Positions 5,835 through 13,690 of a DNA stretch of 16,379 nucleotides are shown in pieces. The notes under the pieces were generated by a model. That model saw only the letters and a list, made by a program, of their open reading frames with translations. It had not been told where the DNA came from and ran no database searches. Origin of the DNA: Halovivax sp. (GTDB taxonomy: Archaea; Halobacteriota; Halobacteria; Halobacteriales; Natrialbaceae); contig SKPV01000235.1 of the NCBI GenBank assembly GCA_007119345.1, positions 1 through 16,379 of the forward strand, in the 5' to 3' direction. Position 1 is the first letter of the stretch. Each line of letters starts with the position of its first letter. A program made the translations under genes and the position numbers.

Positions 5835-7468
5835 AACGCGTCCACGACCGTCCGGTCCACCGTCCCGTCGGCGATCAGCGCCGCGACGCGCTCGACGTCG
5901 TCGGTGAGGGGGCGATCTTCCGTCAGCGGCGGGACGGTTTCGCGCACCAGGTCGGTCACGGCGCCGGTCCCGGTGCCGTGGGCGAGGTCGTCGTCGACGT
6001 ACTCGGCCGCCTCCGTGGCGGCGCAGAGCTCCGTCGCGACCACGTGCCGGGCGTTGGCCAGGGCGGTCCGGGCGTGCACGGCCGACTGGGCGCTCATGCT
6101 GACGTGGTCCTCCTGGCCGCCGGAGACCGGCGTGTTGTCGATCGAGGGCCGCCCGAGCGAGCGGTTCTCGTTGACCAGCGAGGCGGCGGTGTACTGGGCG
6201 ATCATGTACCCCGACTGGACGCCGCTCTCGGGGGCCAGGAACGGCGGCAAGTGCGGTTCCTGCAGGTTCGGGTTGAGGATTCGATCGATCCGGCGCTCGG
6301 CGATGGCGGCGAGTTCGGTCAGCGCCGTCGCGACGTAGTCGAGGCGCAGCGCCAGCGGCTCGCCGTGGAAGTTGCCGCCGGAGAGGACGGCCGCCCGGTC
6401 GGTACCGCTGGCCCGCGGGTCGGCGTCCGCCGCGTCGAACACGAGCGGATTGTCGGTGGCGCTGTCGAGCTCGACCGCGACGGCCTCCCGGAGGTGGGCG
6501 ACGGCGTCGCGGACGGCACCGTGAACCTGCGGCAGACACCGCAGCGAGTAGGCGTCCTGGACCCGGTCGCAGTTGCGGTGGGACTCGACGATCTCGGAGT
6601 CGGCCGTCAGCGCCCGGATCCGCTCGGCGCTCTCGCGGTGACCGACGTGAGGGCGGACCTCCTGGAGGATGGGGTGGGCGGGGACCGTCGAACTCATCGT
6701 CACCTCCGTCGTCAGGGCGCCGGCGGCGTCGGCCGCTTCGAGGAGACGCTCGGCGTCGACGACGAGCAAGGCGGCCAGCCCGACGGTCAGCTGCGTGCCG
6801 TTGATTAGCGCGAGTCCCTCCTTCGGCGCGAGCGAGAGCGGTTCGAGGCCGACCGTCGCGAGCGCCTCCTCCCCCGGAAGTCTCCGGACGCCGTCGGCCG
6901 TCTCGACGTCGGCCGCCCCCTCGCCGATCAACACGAGCGCCATGTGCGCGAGCGGGGCGAGGTCGCCGCTCGCGCCGAGACTGCCCCGGGAGCGGATCGC
7001 GGGGTTGATCCCCTCGTTCAGCATCGCGACGAGGTGGTCGACGACGACCGGCCGCACGCCCGAGTACCCCTTCGCCAGCGCGTTGAGCCGCGTGAGGAGC
7101 ATCGCGCGGACCGCCTCGCGCTCGAGTTCGGGCCCGGCCCCCGAGGCGTGACTGCGAAGCAGGTTGTGCTGGAGGCGCTCCAGCTCGTCGGGCGCGATCC
7201 GCTCGTCGACGAGCTCGCCGAAGCCGGTGTTGACGCCGTAGACCGCCTCGCCGGAGTCGACGACGTCGGCGATCCGCTCGCGGGCGGTCCTGACCCGCTC
7301 GCGGCCCTCGGGAGTCAACTCGACGGGCGCGTCGTGACGGGCGACGAGCGCGACGTCCTCGGGGGTCAGCGACTCGCCGTCGATACGAACTGGGTCGACG
7401 TCCCGGCCGCCGTCGGACGCGGCGTCGCGGGCGAGATTCGAGGGTCCGACCGCATCGTCCTCAGCCAT
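5819..7468 (-). CDS. hutH: Histidine ammonia-lyase
   Basis: HutH deaminates L-histidine to trans-urocanate, the first step of histidine degradation, using the self-made MIO cofactor. The MIO tripeptide Ala166-Ser167-Gly168 is in RGSLGASGDLAPLAH. The catalytic Tyr77 is in AVYGVNTGFG, and QHNLLRSHASG follows at 100-110. Further family blocks are RVQDAYSLRCLPQVHG, ELDSATDNPL and a GGNFHGEP segment. At 549 residues it exceeds the usual ~510, mostly by an acidic N-terminal tail of about 25 residues. The ATG at 7468 is preferred because GGAGGTGA lies about eight bases upstream, inside the end of hutI. A GTG at 7480 would add four residues but has no spacing for the SD. It overlaps hutI by eight bases and is the last gene of the hut operon. 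Confidence 0.96.
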   Translation of the reverse strand: MAEDDAVGPSNLARDAASDGGRDVDPVRIDGESLTPEDVALVARHDAPVELTPEGRERVRTARERIADVVDSGEAVYGVNTGFGELVDERIAPDELERLQHNLLRSHASGAGPELEREAVRAMLLTRLNALAKGYSGVRPVVVDHLVAMLNEGINPAIRSRGSLGASGDLAPLAHMALVLIGEGAADVETADGVRRLPGEEALATVGLEPLSLAPKEGLALINGTQLTVGLAALLVVDAERLLEAADAAGALTTEVTMSSTVPAHPILQEVRPHVGHRESAERIRALTADSEIVESHRNCDRVQDAYSLRCLPQVHGAVRDAVAHLREAVAVELDSATDNPLVFDAADADPRASGTDRAAVLSGGNFHGEPLALRLDYVATALTELAAIAERRIDRILNPNLQEPHLPPFLAPESGVQSGYMIAQYTAASLVNENRSLGRPSIDNTPVSGGQEDHVSMSAQSAVHARTALANARHVVATELCAATEAAEYVDDDLAHGTGTGAVTDLVRETVPPLTEDRPLTDDVERVAALIADGTVDRTVVDALASTE

Positions 7469-8699
7469 CGACCCGCTCACCTCCCTTCAGCACCGTCTCG
7501 ACCCGATTGACCCCGAAGCTGTAGGGGACGTGGACGTGCGACGGCGCGTCGAGGACCAGCAGGTCGCCGGACGCCCCCTCGCGAAGCGTTCCCGTGCCGT
7601 CGTCGCGGCCGAGCGCCAGCGCGCCGCCGCGGGTCGCCGCCGCGATCGCACCCGCAGGCGTCATCTTCATCTCCGCACACGCGAGCGCGACCGTGAAGCC
7701 CATCGATTGTGAGTGACAGTTCGGGTTGAAGTCCGAGGCGAGCGCGACCCGCGCGCCCGCCTCGCGGAATCGCCCGGGTTCCGCGTAGTCGGTTCCGAGC
7801 GAGAAAGCGGCCGCGGGCAGCAGCGTGGCGACGACGTCCGCGTCGGCCAGCGCGGCGGCATCGCCGTCCGTCGCCCGGAGCAAGTGATCGGCGCTGACGG
7901 CCCCGAGGTCGGCCGCGACCTGCGCCCCGCCCGTCCGCGCGAACTCCTCGGCGTGAATCTTCGGCGCGAGGCCGTACTCGCGGCCCGTCTCGAGAATCCG
8001 CCGGCTCTGATCGGGCGTGAAGACGTCCTCCTCGCAGAAGACGTCGCAGAACTCGGCGATCCCCTGGTCGGCGACGGCGGGCAGCTGCTCGTCGATCACG
8101 CGCTCGGCGTACGTTCCGGCGTCCTCGCCCGCGGGAACCGCGTGAGCGCCCATGAACGTCGGGACGACGTCGACGGGGTGGGCCTCGTCTGCGCGATCGA
8201 TCGCCTCGAGCATCCGGAGTTCCGTCCCGCGATCGAGCCCGTACCCCGACTTGACCTCGACGGTCGTCGAGCCGTGGGCCAGCGCGACGTCGAGCTGTTC
8301 GCCGAGGTTCGCAGCGAGTTCCCCGACGGTCGCCTCGCGCACCGCCCTCACTGTCCGCAGGATCCCGCCTCCCTCGGCGAGGATCTCCTGGTACTTCGCA
8401 CCCCGCAAGCGGGCGGCGAACTCGTCGGATCGATCCCCGGCGAAGAGCGCGTGAGTGTGCGAGTCGACGAATCCCGGAATCACGCTGCGCCCGCCGGCGT
8501 CGATCGCCGTCTCGGCGTTCTCCGGCGGGTGCTCGCGGATCACCGCCTCGGTCGGCCCGACGGCTGTCACCGACCCGTCGACGATCGCGACCGCGCCGTC
8601 CTCGTACCGCTCGAGCGAGGGTTTCGTTCCGGGGACGTCGTCGTCGGGTCCGACGACGACCTCCGCGGCGTCGTAGACCACCGCGTCCAGTTCAGACAC
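7461..8699 (-). CDS. hutI: Imidazolonepropionase
   Basis: HutI hydrolyses 4-imidazolone-5-propionate to N-formimidoyl-L-glutamate. It is a metal-dependent amidohydrolase. The 412-residue protein has the metal HxH in GFVDSHTHALFAG (His81, His83), then the VEVKSGYGLD substrate loop (148-156), KIHAEEF with His249, ADHLLR with His272, and the metal Asp323 in ASDFNPNC. The length is normal for the family. The start is taken as GTG 8699 (VSELDAVVYD), preceded at a suitable distance by a GGGGGTGG stretch; a GTG at 8708 is also in frame. The start lies inside an imperfect 58-bp duplication of the hutG 3' end. The gene is separated from hutG by 50 bp and overlaps hutH by eight bases. Confidence 0.95.
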   Translation of the reverse strand: MSELDAVVYDAAEVVVGPDDDVPGTKPSLERYEDGAVAIVDGSVTAVGPTEAVIREHPPENAETAIDAGGRSVIPGFVDSHTHALFAGDRSDEFAARLRGAKYQEILAEGGGILRTVRAVREATVGELAANLGEQLDVALAHGSTTVEVKSGYGLDRGTELRMLEAIDRADEAHPVDVVPTFMGAHAVPAGEDAGTYAERVIDEQLPAVADQGIAEFCDVFCEEDVFTPDQSRRILETGREYGLAPKIHAEEFARTGGAQVAADLGAVSADHLLRATDGDAAALADADVVATLLPAAAFSLGTDYAEPGRFREAGARVALASDFNPNCHSQSMGFTVALACAEMKMTPAGAIAAATRGGALALGRDDGTGTLREGASGDLLVLDAPSHVHVPYSFGVNRVETVLKGGERVDG

Positions 8700-8806
8700 G
8701 GCAACCACCCCCGAGACCCGCGGCGGGTGCGGTGCACGCGGTCGGCGCTTCAGACACGGCGACCACCCACCGATCCGCGGTCGGCGTAGCCGGCCAGCGC
8801 GTGTGC
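8691..8806. repeat. Imperfect 58-bp tandem duplication at the hutG/hutI junction
   Basis: TTCAGACACGGCAACCACCC (8691-8710) recurs at 8749-8768 with one change, and similarity fades over the next 20 bases (CCCGCGG versus TCCGCGG). On minus the copy at the hutG end contains the hutG stop (GTC TGA), while the other copy contains the hutI GTG start in the same GTGTCTGAA string read in another frame. Confidence 0.75.
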
Positions 8807-9724
8807 GACCGCTCTCGCCGCCGCGCGGGCCGTCCGCTCGCCGCCCTCCAGACCGGGCGCGCACTCGACGATTTCGACCCCCGCCAGGCGGGCGTCGGCA
8901 CAGACGTCCCGCAGGCACCGGAAGAGTTCGCGGGTCGTCAACCCGCCGGGCGTCGGCGCGCTGGCACCCGGCGCCGCCGGCGCGTCGAGCACGTCGACGT
9001 CGACGCTGACGTAGAGGTGGTCGACCCCGGAGACGGTTCGCTTCGCCCGGCCGAGGGCCGCTTGCCGGTCTTGGCCGACCGCCTCGCTCGTCACGACGGC
9101 GCCGCCCTCGGCCCGGAGCCACTCGACGTACGCCGTCGTGGTCTCGAAGTGGCGGGCGCCGACGACGGCGTACGCGTCGAGTCCCCGTTCGAGGAGCTGG
9201 CGGTAGGGGGTGCCGCTGGTCGGCCCGTCCACCGGCTCCCGGACGTCGAGGTGGGCGTCGAAGTTCAGGACGCCCACCGATCCTCGCTCCAGCAGCGGTG
9301 CGACGTTCGGAACGGTCAGCGAGTTGTCGCCGCCGAGGAAGACCGCCAGCGCGTCGAGGTCGTGAACGGCCGCAGTGACGTCGGCCGTCGACGCCTGGAC
9401 GGCGGCCACGTCGGTTCGATCGTCGAGGTCGATCTCGTCGGTCGGCCACGACAGGTCTCCGAGGTCCCCCACGTCGCCGGGGGTGCCCGCCTCGACGTGG
9501 TGGGTCTTGACGCCGGCGAGGGCGTCGCGGATCGCCGCGGGTCCGCTCCGCGCGCCTCGGCGACCGATCACGGCGCCATCGTAGGGTTCGCCGAGGACCA
9601 CGGCGTCGTACTCCCCGGCCGCTTCGAGGGCGGTCGGCTCGACCTCGTCGCCGAACGTCTCGTCGTTCGGATCGCTCGACGGCGATTTCCAGACCGGCGG
9701 GTCGGCGATCGTCGCGTCGCTCAT
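8750..9724 (-). CDS. hutG: Formimidoylglutamase (arginase/ureohydrolase family)
   Basis: HutG hydrolyses N-formimidoyl-L-glutamate to L-glutamate and formamide, the last step of this branch. It belongs to the Mn2+-dependent ureohydrolases. Metal-binding blocks are VFLGGDNSLT (129-137), NFDAHLDVR (154-162; Asp156, His158, Asp160) and SVDVDVLDAPAAPG (240-253; Asp242, Asp244), with the late Glu in EIVECAPG (around 287). In GGDNS an Asn (134) replaces the His of arginase and agmatinase, a change I recall in some formimidoylglutamases. That and the hut context argue for HutG over agmatinase. Length is 324 residues, as expected. Its ATG overlaps the hutU stop (ATGA), and a GGAGGG site lies about four bases before it, so it should be translationally coupled to hutU. 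Confidence 0.93.
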   Translation of the reverse strand: MSDATIADPPVWKSPSSDPNDETFGDEVEPTALEAAGEYDAVVLGEPYDGAVIGRRGARSGPAAIRDALAGVKTHHVEAGTPGDVGDLGDLSWPTDEIDLDDRTDVAAVQASTADVTAAVHDLDALAVFLGGDNSLTVPNVAPLLERGSVGVLNFDAHLDVREPVDGPTSGTPYRQLLERGLDAYAVVGARHFETTTAYVEWLRAEGGAVVTSEAVGQDRQAALGRAKRTVSGVDHLYVSVDVDVLDAPAAPGASAPTPGGLTTRELFRCLRDVCADARLAGVEIVECAPGLEGGERTARAAARAVAHALAGYADRGSVGGRRV

Positions 9725-11565
9725 CGTCCCTCCGTTCGGTCCCGCATGGGGATCGCCACGTCCGATTCCTCGGCCGTCTCGAGGGCCTCCTCGTAGCCGG
9801 CGTCGGCGTGGCGGATCACGCCCATCCCCGGATCCGTGGTGAAGACCCGGCGGGCCGTCTCGGCGGCGAGGTCGGTACCGTCGAGGACGACGTGGTTGTT
9901 GGCGTGTACCGCGTTGCCGATGCCGACGCCGCCGCCGTCGTGAACCGACACGATGTCGGCGCCCGCGGCACAGTTGAGCAGCGCGTTGAGGATGGGCCAG
10001 TCGGCGACGGCGTCGGTGCCGTCGCGCATGGCCTCGGTCTCCCGGTTGGGCGAGGCGACGGAGCCCGCGTCGAGGTGGTCGCGGGTGACGACGATCGGCG
10101 CGGAGATCTCGCCGTCGCGGACGAGTTCGTTGATGCGGAGCGCGAAACGGGCGCGCTCCGTGAGCCCGTCCTCGCCGGATTCGACGGGTTCAGCGTCCTC
10201 GCGCGGGCTTCGCCCGTTCGAGCGGTCCGCGGAACTGCAATCTGCGCTCCCTCCGTTTCGAGGCGCCTCCGGCGCCTCGCCAGTCTCGTACCCCAACCAG
10301 CAGACCCGCGAGGGCAGTCCCTGGAACTGCACGCGTTCTTGCGCGAGATCGATCCACCGGGCGAGCGCCTCCTTCTCGGGGAATAGCTCGAGGACGGCCT
10401 CGTCGGTACGACGGATATCCTCGGGGTCGCCCGAGAGCGCGAGCCAGCGGAACGGACCCTTGCCCTCGCAGAACAGCGGTCTGATGTACGCCGGGACGAA
10501 TCCCGGGAAGTCGAACGCGTCCTCGACTCCGCGCTCGTCGCGGACCTGGCCTCGAATGTTGTTGCCGTACTCGAAGGCGACGGCGCCGCTGTCCCGGAGT
10601 TCGAGGATGGCCGCGACGTGGCGCTCCATCGTGTCGAGGCTCTCCTCGCGATAGCGCTCGGGGTCTTCCTCTCGGAGGCGGTCGGCCTCCGGGACCGTGT
10701 AGCCGGACGGGTAGTAACCCTCCAGGGCGTCGTGGGCGCTCGTCTGGTCGGTGACGACGTCGGGGACGAAGTCGCGCTCGAGGAACGCCTCGAGCATGTC
10801 CGCCGCGTTGACGTGGACGCCCACGCTGTAGGGTTCGCCCGCGGCGGCCGCCTCCTCGGCGCGCTCGACGGCCTCCTCGAGGTCCGCCGTCTTTTCCTGG
10901 CAGTAGCCGGTCTCGATGCGTCGATCGATGCGCGTCTCGTCGACCTCGGCGGCGATGCAGACGCCGCGATTCATCGTCACGGCGAGGGGTTGTGCGCCGC
11001 CCATCCCGCCCAGTCCGCCGGTGACGACGATCCGCCCTTCGAGGTCGTCGGTGCCGTACTCCTGGCGCGCGAGGGCGGCCAGCGTCTCGTACGTTCCCTG
11101 GATGATGCCCTGGGTGCCGATGTACGCCCACGAACCCGCCGTCATCTGGCCGTACATGATCTTCCCCTCGGCCTCGAGCTCGTGGAAGTGCTCCCAGGTG
11201 TCCCACTTCCCGACGAGGTTGGAGTTGGCGATCAGCACGCGCGGGGCGCGCTCGTGGGTTTCGAACCGCCCGACGGGTTTGCCGCTCTGGACGAGCAGGG
11301 TCTCCTCGTCGCCCAGCTCGCGCAGTTCTGCGACGATCGCGTCGTACGCGTCCCAGCTCCGGGCGGCCCTGCCGGTTCCGCCGTAGACGACCAGTTCCTC
11401 CGGATTTTCGGCCACCTCGGGATCCAGGTTGTTGTTGAGCAGCCGGAGGGCGGCCTCCTGACGCCAGCCCTCGCACTCGCGGTCGGTTCCGGTCCTGGCG
11501 CCCTGGTACTCCCGCCAGGTGGCGCTCGGCTCTCCGCGGTCGAACGCCCGTTCTGGGTCGTGCAT
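9721..11565 (-). CDS. hutU: Urocanate hydratase
   Basis: HutU adds water to urocanate to give 4-imidazolone-5-propionate, using tightly bound NAD+ as an electrophile. The 614-residue protein shows the urocanase core: RLLNNNLDPEVAENPEELVV (41-60), YGGTGRAARSW (61-71), the NAD-binding VTGGLGGMGGAQP (181-193), the QTSAHDALEGYYPSGYT block (274-290), and the signature FQGLPSRVCW (414-423) with the active-site Cys422. The usual length is about 550-580. The excess is a Ser/Asp/Glu-rich insert at about 427-467, directly after the signature, whose DNA is full of palindromes (listed separately). The ATG at 11565 is chosen because a T-rich element lies about 28 bases upstream and the core begins soon after; an in-frame start at 11592 would overlap that promoter. 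It is the first gene of the operon. Confidence 0.96.
   Translation of the reverse strand: MHDPERAFDRGEPSATWREYQGARTGTDRECEGWRQEAALRLLNNNLDPEVAENPEELVVYGGTGRAARSWDAYDAIVAELRELGDEETLLVQSGKPVGRFETHERAPRVLIANSNLVGKWDTWEHFHELEAEGKIMYGQMTAGSWAYIGTQGIIQGTYETLAALARQEYGTDDLEGRIVVTGGLGGMGGAQPLAVTMNRGVCIAAEVDETRIDRRIETGYCQEKTADLEEAVERAEEAAAAGEPYSVGVHVNAADMLEAFLERDFVPDVVTDQTSAHDALEGYYPSGYTVPEADRLREEDPERYREESLDTMERHVAAILELRDSGAVAFEYGNNIRGQVRDERGVEDAFDFPGFVPAYIRPLFCEGKGPFRWLALSGDPEDIRRTDEAVLELFPEKEALARWIDLAQERVQFQGLPSRVCWLGYETGEAPEAPRNGGSADCSSADRSNGRSPREDAEPVESGEDGLTERARFALRINELVRDGEISAPIVVTRDHLDAGSVASPNRETEAMRDGTDAVADWPILNALLNCAAGADIVSVHDGGGVGIGNAVHANNHVVLDGTDLAAETARRVFTTDPGMGVIRHADAGYEEALETAEESDVAIPMRDRTEGR
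10165..10287 (-). repeat. Palindrome-rich insert inside hutU
   Basis: About 41 in-frame codons (residues 427-467) are added after the urocanase signature. The peptide is low-complexity and polar (NGGSADCSSADRSNGRSPRE). The DNA has a perfect 9-bp stem with a 3-base loop, CGAGGCGCC-TCC-GGCGCCTCG (10259-10279). It also has CGGGC-TTC-GCCCG (10204-10216), enclosed by CTCG/CGAG, and a CCGCGG palindrome near 10227. These features suggest a small palindromic repeat element that inserted without breaking the frame. The ends cannot be placed exactly. Confidence 0.6.
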
Positions 11566-11588
11566 ACCCGGGCGGTTGTACGTCCGTG

Positions 11589-11597
11589 TCAAAACGT
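11589..11597 (-). promoter_or_regulatory. Probable TATA region for the hut operon
   Basis: On minus the sequence reads ATACGTTTTGACA, centred about 28 bases before the hutU ATG at 11565. This is the only A/T-rich stretch at leaderless-promoter distance. It sits beside one arm of the dyad. Confidence 0.45.
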
Positions 11598-11619
11598 ATC
11601 CCCCCTCCGTACGGAGATG

Positions 11620-11630
11620 GATTCAAGTAC
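11620..11630 (+). promoter_or_regulatory. Probable TATA region for the hut regulator gene
   Basis: GATTCAAGTAC is centred about 26 bases before the ATG at 11651, fitting a leaderless transcript. It lies between the central palindrome and the right arm of the dyad, so bound regulator could block its own promoter. Confidence 0.4.
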
Positions 11631-11650
11631 TCGACGGACGACCGATCGGT

Positions 11651-12298
11651 ATGCACGAGGCGACCCTGCGGCTCGAACCGGGCGGGCCCTACGGCGCGCC
11701 CACCGCGGGTACGGACGCCGTCGTCGAGCTGTGGTGTAACGACCACTGCGACCTGCTGGCGATCCGTGGCGAGGGCGGCGAACGGGTGCTCGCGGCGATC
11801 GAAGATCGCGTCGGCGTCAGCGACCGTATCGAACGCGAGGACCGGACGCTGGCGATCACGGCCGACTGTCTGCGCGAGCGTGAGGGAACGATCGAACGGC
11901 ATCTCGGACGGCACGGCTGCCTGCTCTTGCCGCCGCTTCGGTACGCCCGCGGCGCGAAGATCTGTCGCGTACTGGCGCTCGACCCGGCCGACCTCACGGC
12001 GCTGTATCGCGATCTGGTCGACGAGCGGTCGGTGACCGTCGAGTCGAAGCGTTCGGTGGACGCACCCGCCGTCGAGGATCCCTTCGGCGCGGACGCCGGC
12101 GGCGCGCCCGCCCTGACCGACCGCCAGCGCGAGGTCCTCCTCGCCGCTCACGATCGCGGCTACTACGAACTCCCCCGGGAGACGACGACGGCGGCCGTCG
12201 GCGACGCGGTCGGCGTCGGCCGGCGGACGGCCGAAGAGCACCTCCGCCGGGCCGAGCGCAAGATCCTGGACGCGGTCGTCGATCGGATCGGTCCGTGA
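11651..12298 (+). CDS. Bat-type HTH_10 transcription regulator, probable hut regulator
   Basis: This 215-residue protein has a C-terminal HTH_10 (bacterio-opsin activator type) domain at about residues 154-210. LTDRQREVLLAAHDRGYYELPRE is its typical opening (155-177, quoted here as LTDRQREVLLAAHDRG then YYELPRE), followed by VGDAVGVGRRTAEEHLRRAERK. The N-terminal 130 residues are the variable sensor-like part usual in this haloarchaeal class, with scattered Cys/His (WCNDHCD, 28-34) that might bind a metal or effector; this is inference. The ATG at 11651 has a TATA-like element 26 bases upstream. It is divergent from hutU across a nested palindrome, the arrangement of a local regulator, so control of histidine degradation and of itself is likely but unproven. 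Activator or repressor cannot be told. Confidence 0.85.
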   Translation: MHEATLRLEPGGPYGAPTAGTDAVVELWCNDHCDLLAIRGEGGERVLAAIEDRVGVSDRIEREDRTLAITADCLREREGTIERHLGRHGCLLLPPLRYARGAKICRVLALDPADLTALYRDLVDERSVTVESKRSVDAPAVEDPFGADAGGAPALTDRQREVLLAAHDRGYYELPRETTTAAVGDAVGVGRRTAEEHLRRAERKILDAVVDRIGP

Positions 12299-12352
12299 GA
12301 CCGGCGCCGGGACCCGCGGGACGGTCGCCATCGCCGATCCAGAGATCCCCGT

Positions 12353-12475
12353 CGACGCTGGGGCCAGGGGCCCCCGACAGCGCGAGTCACGGGAATCCTC
12401 GGCAGCGCGGACCGCGGGAACCCGTCGACGCCGGATTACGGGGACCCCCACAGCGCGAGGCGCGGACTCCCTCCT
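12353..12475. repeat. Imperfect 23-25-bp tandem array after the regulator gene
   Basis: Five diverged units start at 12353, 12378, 12403, 12426 and 12451. They begin CGACGC or CAGCGCG and contain a GGGA/GGGG core followed by a C-rich stretch. The array lies in the 296-bp gap between the regulator and the small ORF at 12595. The rest of that gap (12476-12594) holds only the small ORF's promoter and no other gene. Read on minus, unit two (GAGGATTCCCGTGACTCGCG) loosely resembles the 24-bp units at the hutH end. Confidence 0.6.
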
Positions 12476-12557
12476 CGAATCCCGACCGTTCGAACCCACC
12501 GATCGCACCAACGATTCGTTGCGGACGATAATCGGGACCTACCGAATTCCACGGCTC

Positions 12558-12567
12558 CCTATTACTA
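12558..12567 (+). promoter_or_regulatory. TATA element for the small ORF at 12595
   Basis: CCTATTACTA lies about 32 bases before the ATG at 12595, the spacing expected for a leaderless haloarchaeal start. It supports that small ORF being expressed. Confidence 0.5.
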
Positions 12568-12594
12568 CGTCGCGAGCCGGCGTCCACTGTCGGC

Positions 12595-12789
12595 ATGGCA
12601 ATCGACAGACGAGCCGCGGAACGCCGACGCTTCGCCCGACTCACCGGGCTCCTCGACGGCGAACGGACGGGGCTCCCGGTCGGCGTTTCGCAGGCGGGCG
12701 ACGACGAATCCGCGGCCCCCGCCGACGAGGCGCCGGCGGAGGGCGCAGACGGTCGAACCGGCGGCGACGGGACGACGCCGGCCACCTGA
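12595..12789 (+). CDS. Small acidic hypothetical protein
   Basis: I do not recognise this 64-residue protein. It has a basic N-terminal helix-like stretch (MAIDRRAAERRRFARLTGLL) and then an acidic Ala/Glu/Asp/Gly-rich tail, DDESAAPADEAPAEGADG, that is probably disordered. No Cys pair, membrane segment or signal peptide is present. The acidic composition is typical of haloarchaeal proteins, and a TATA element lies at the right distance. Against it, the gene is short and no family was recognised. It is convergent with the DUF7522-like gene; the 75-bp gap holds a 6-bp stem, AGCCGC (12821-12826) / GCGGCT (12843-12848). Confidence 0.5.
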   Translation: MAIDRRAAERRRFARLTGLLDGERTGLPVGVSQAGDDESAAPADEAPAEGADGRTGGDGTTPAT

Positions 12790-12864
12790 CTCCGGTCGGC
12801 GGCCGTCGTTCATCGATGGTAGCCGCTCGCGAACGGGTGCCGGCGGCTGGCGCCCACCTCGGGG

Positions 12865-13254
12865 TCAGGACACCTCGCGCTCGGCCAGCACCGCGTCCAG
12901 CGCGGTCGCCAGCTCCTCGAAGTCCTTCATCGTGAGTCCGTCCGTCGTCACGAAGACGCCCTCGCGCTCGGTGGTGACCCGGACCAGGAACCCGTTCTCG
13001 AAGACCCGGATGGTGTACTCGTAGTCGCCGACCTCCGATCCCTCGTAGGCGGCGCGCGCGGTCTGGAAGCCGCGCCACTCGTGGCCGATGAACGTCGAGA
13101 GGTCGGCGTCCCGCTCGAGGTCGTCCCGGAGGTACAGCTGTTCGAAGTCGTCGCGGGTGAAGTAGGTGATCGACCGCGTGCTGTCGCCGACGGCCGTTCG
13201 GCAGGCGACGACGATCCGTTCGGCCGTCTCCGCGGGCAGCAACCCCGATGTCAT
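12865..13254 (-). CDS. Conserved haloarchaeal protein (DUF7522-like)
   Basis: The function is unknown. The 129-residue protein runs MTSGLLPAETAERIVVACRT, then SITYFTRDDFEQLYLRDDLE, then FIGHEWRGF, then VFENGFLVRVTTEREGVFVT and ends LDAVLAEREVS. This matches a small haloarchaeal family that I recall as DUF7522; the DUF number is from memory. It looks like a compact alpha/beta cytosolic protein with conserved aromatic and acidic residues. The phrase FLVRVTTEREGVFVTTDGL suggests a sensor or roadblock-like fold, but that is a guess. The start at 13254 is supported by GGAGGG about four bases upstream and a TATA-like GTTGAAGTATCC some 25 bases upstream. It is divergent from the glycosyltransferase operon. 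Confidence 0.8.
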   Translation of the reverse strand: MTSGLLPAETAERIVVACRTAVGDSTRSITYFTRDDFEQLYLRDDLERDADLSTFIGHEWRGFQTARAAYEGSEVGDYEYTIRVFENGFLVRVTTEREGVFVTTDGLTMKDFEELATALDAVLAEREVS

Positions 13255-13274
13255 GACGCCCTCCTGGGACGCCG

Positions 13275-13286
13275 GATACTTCAACC
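13275..13286 (-). promoter_or_regulatory. TATA-like element for the DUF7522-like gene
   Basis: On minus it reads GGTTGAAGTATCC, centred about 26 bases before the ATG at 13254. Confidence 0.4.
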
Positions 13287-13547
13287 GCGGGGTTCCGGAT
13301 CGGGACCCGAAACCGCGGCCCAGTCGCCGGACGCGATACGATCGCGTCGCCCCGCGGCGAACGCCGGCCGGTAAGCGATCGTTACCGCCCGTCGCCGCAC
13401 GGGTACGCGTTCCGGGCCGGCGACCGGCGCGAGCGCTCGAACGACGCCGGCCGACGCTGTACGTGACCGTTTCCGGACGTGACAGGGAGATTACCCCTCG
13501 AAACGATCTCCGGGTTATCTGACGACGGTGGACCCTGCACCCACAGC
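13287..13547. other. Intergenic stretch with inverted repeats
   Basis: No convincing gene is seen here. It contains a perfect 7-bp hairpin, ACGCGAT-ACG-ATCGCGT (13331-13347), and the near-palindrome GGTAAGCGATCGTTACC (13370-13386). A TATA-like GGGTTATCTG near 13512-13521 would suit transcription toward the glycosyltransferase operon. The two inverted repeats, 23 bp apart, could be regulator sites for the divergent genes. Confidence 0.5.
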
Positions 13548-13685
13548 ATGGACACGACGCCGGGATCGACCGGTACCGCCCGCAGAGGCGAGCCGGAGCG
13601 GCCCGTCCCGAGCGCGGCCGGAGCCCCGTGTCCCGGAGGTCCACCTGCGGCCGGAAAAGAACCACCTGGGGCCGGGGGAGCGTGA
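13548..13685 (+). CDS. Possible 45-codon leader ORF before the glycosyltransferase
   Basis: This short ORF starts at an ATG 27-36 bases after a TATA-like GGGTTATCTG. It ends in a GTGA that overlaps a possible start (GTG 13682) of the glycosyltransferase. The peptide is rich in Gly, Pro and Ala (MDTTPGSTGTARRGEPERP...) with no recognisable family. It would be the first ORF of a leaderless transcript and could couple translation to the next gene. A GTG at 13479 would extend it in frame. Evidence is positional only, and it may be non-coding leader. Confidence 0.3.
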   Translation: MDTTPGSTGTARRGEPERPVPSAAGAPCPGGPPAAGKEPPGAGGA

Positions 13686-13690
13686 TCGTC

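Larger units (their letters stand above)
11581..11640. promoter_or_regulatory. Nested dyad (candidate operator) between hutU and its regulator
   Basis: The 12-bp perfect palindrome CTCCGTACGGAG (11605-11616) is centred at 11610.5. The 7-bp arms CGTCCGT (11581-11587) and ACGGACG (11634-11640) form an inverted repeat with exactly the same centre. Flanking CC/GG (11601-11602 / 11619-11620) also pair. The whole structure lies between the two divergent start codons and touches both predicted TATA regions, as expected for an operator that a dimeric regulator could use to control both promoters. Confidence 0.65.
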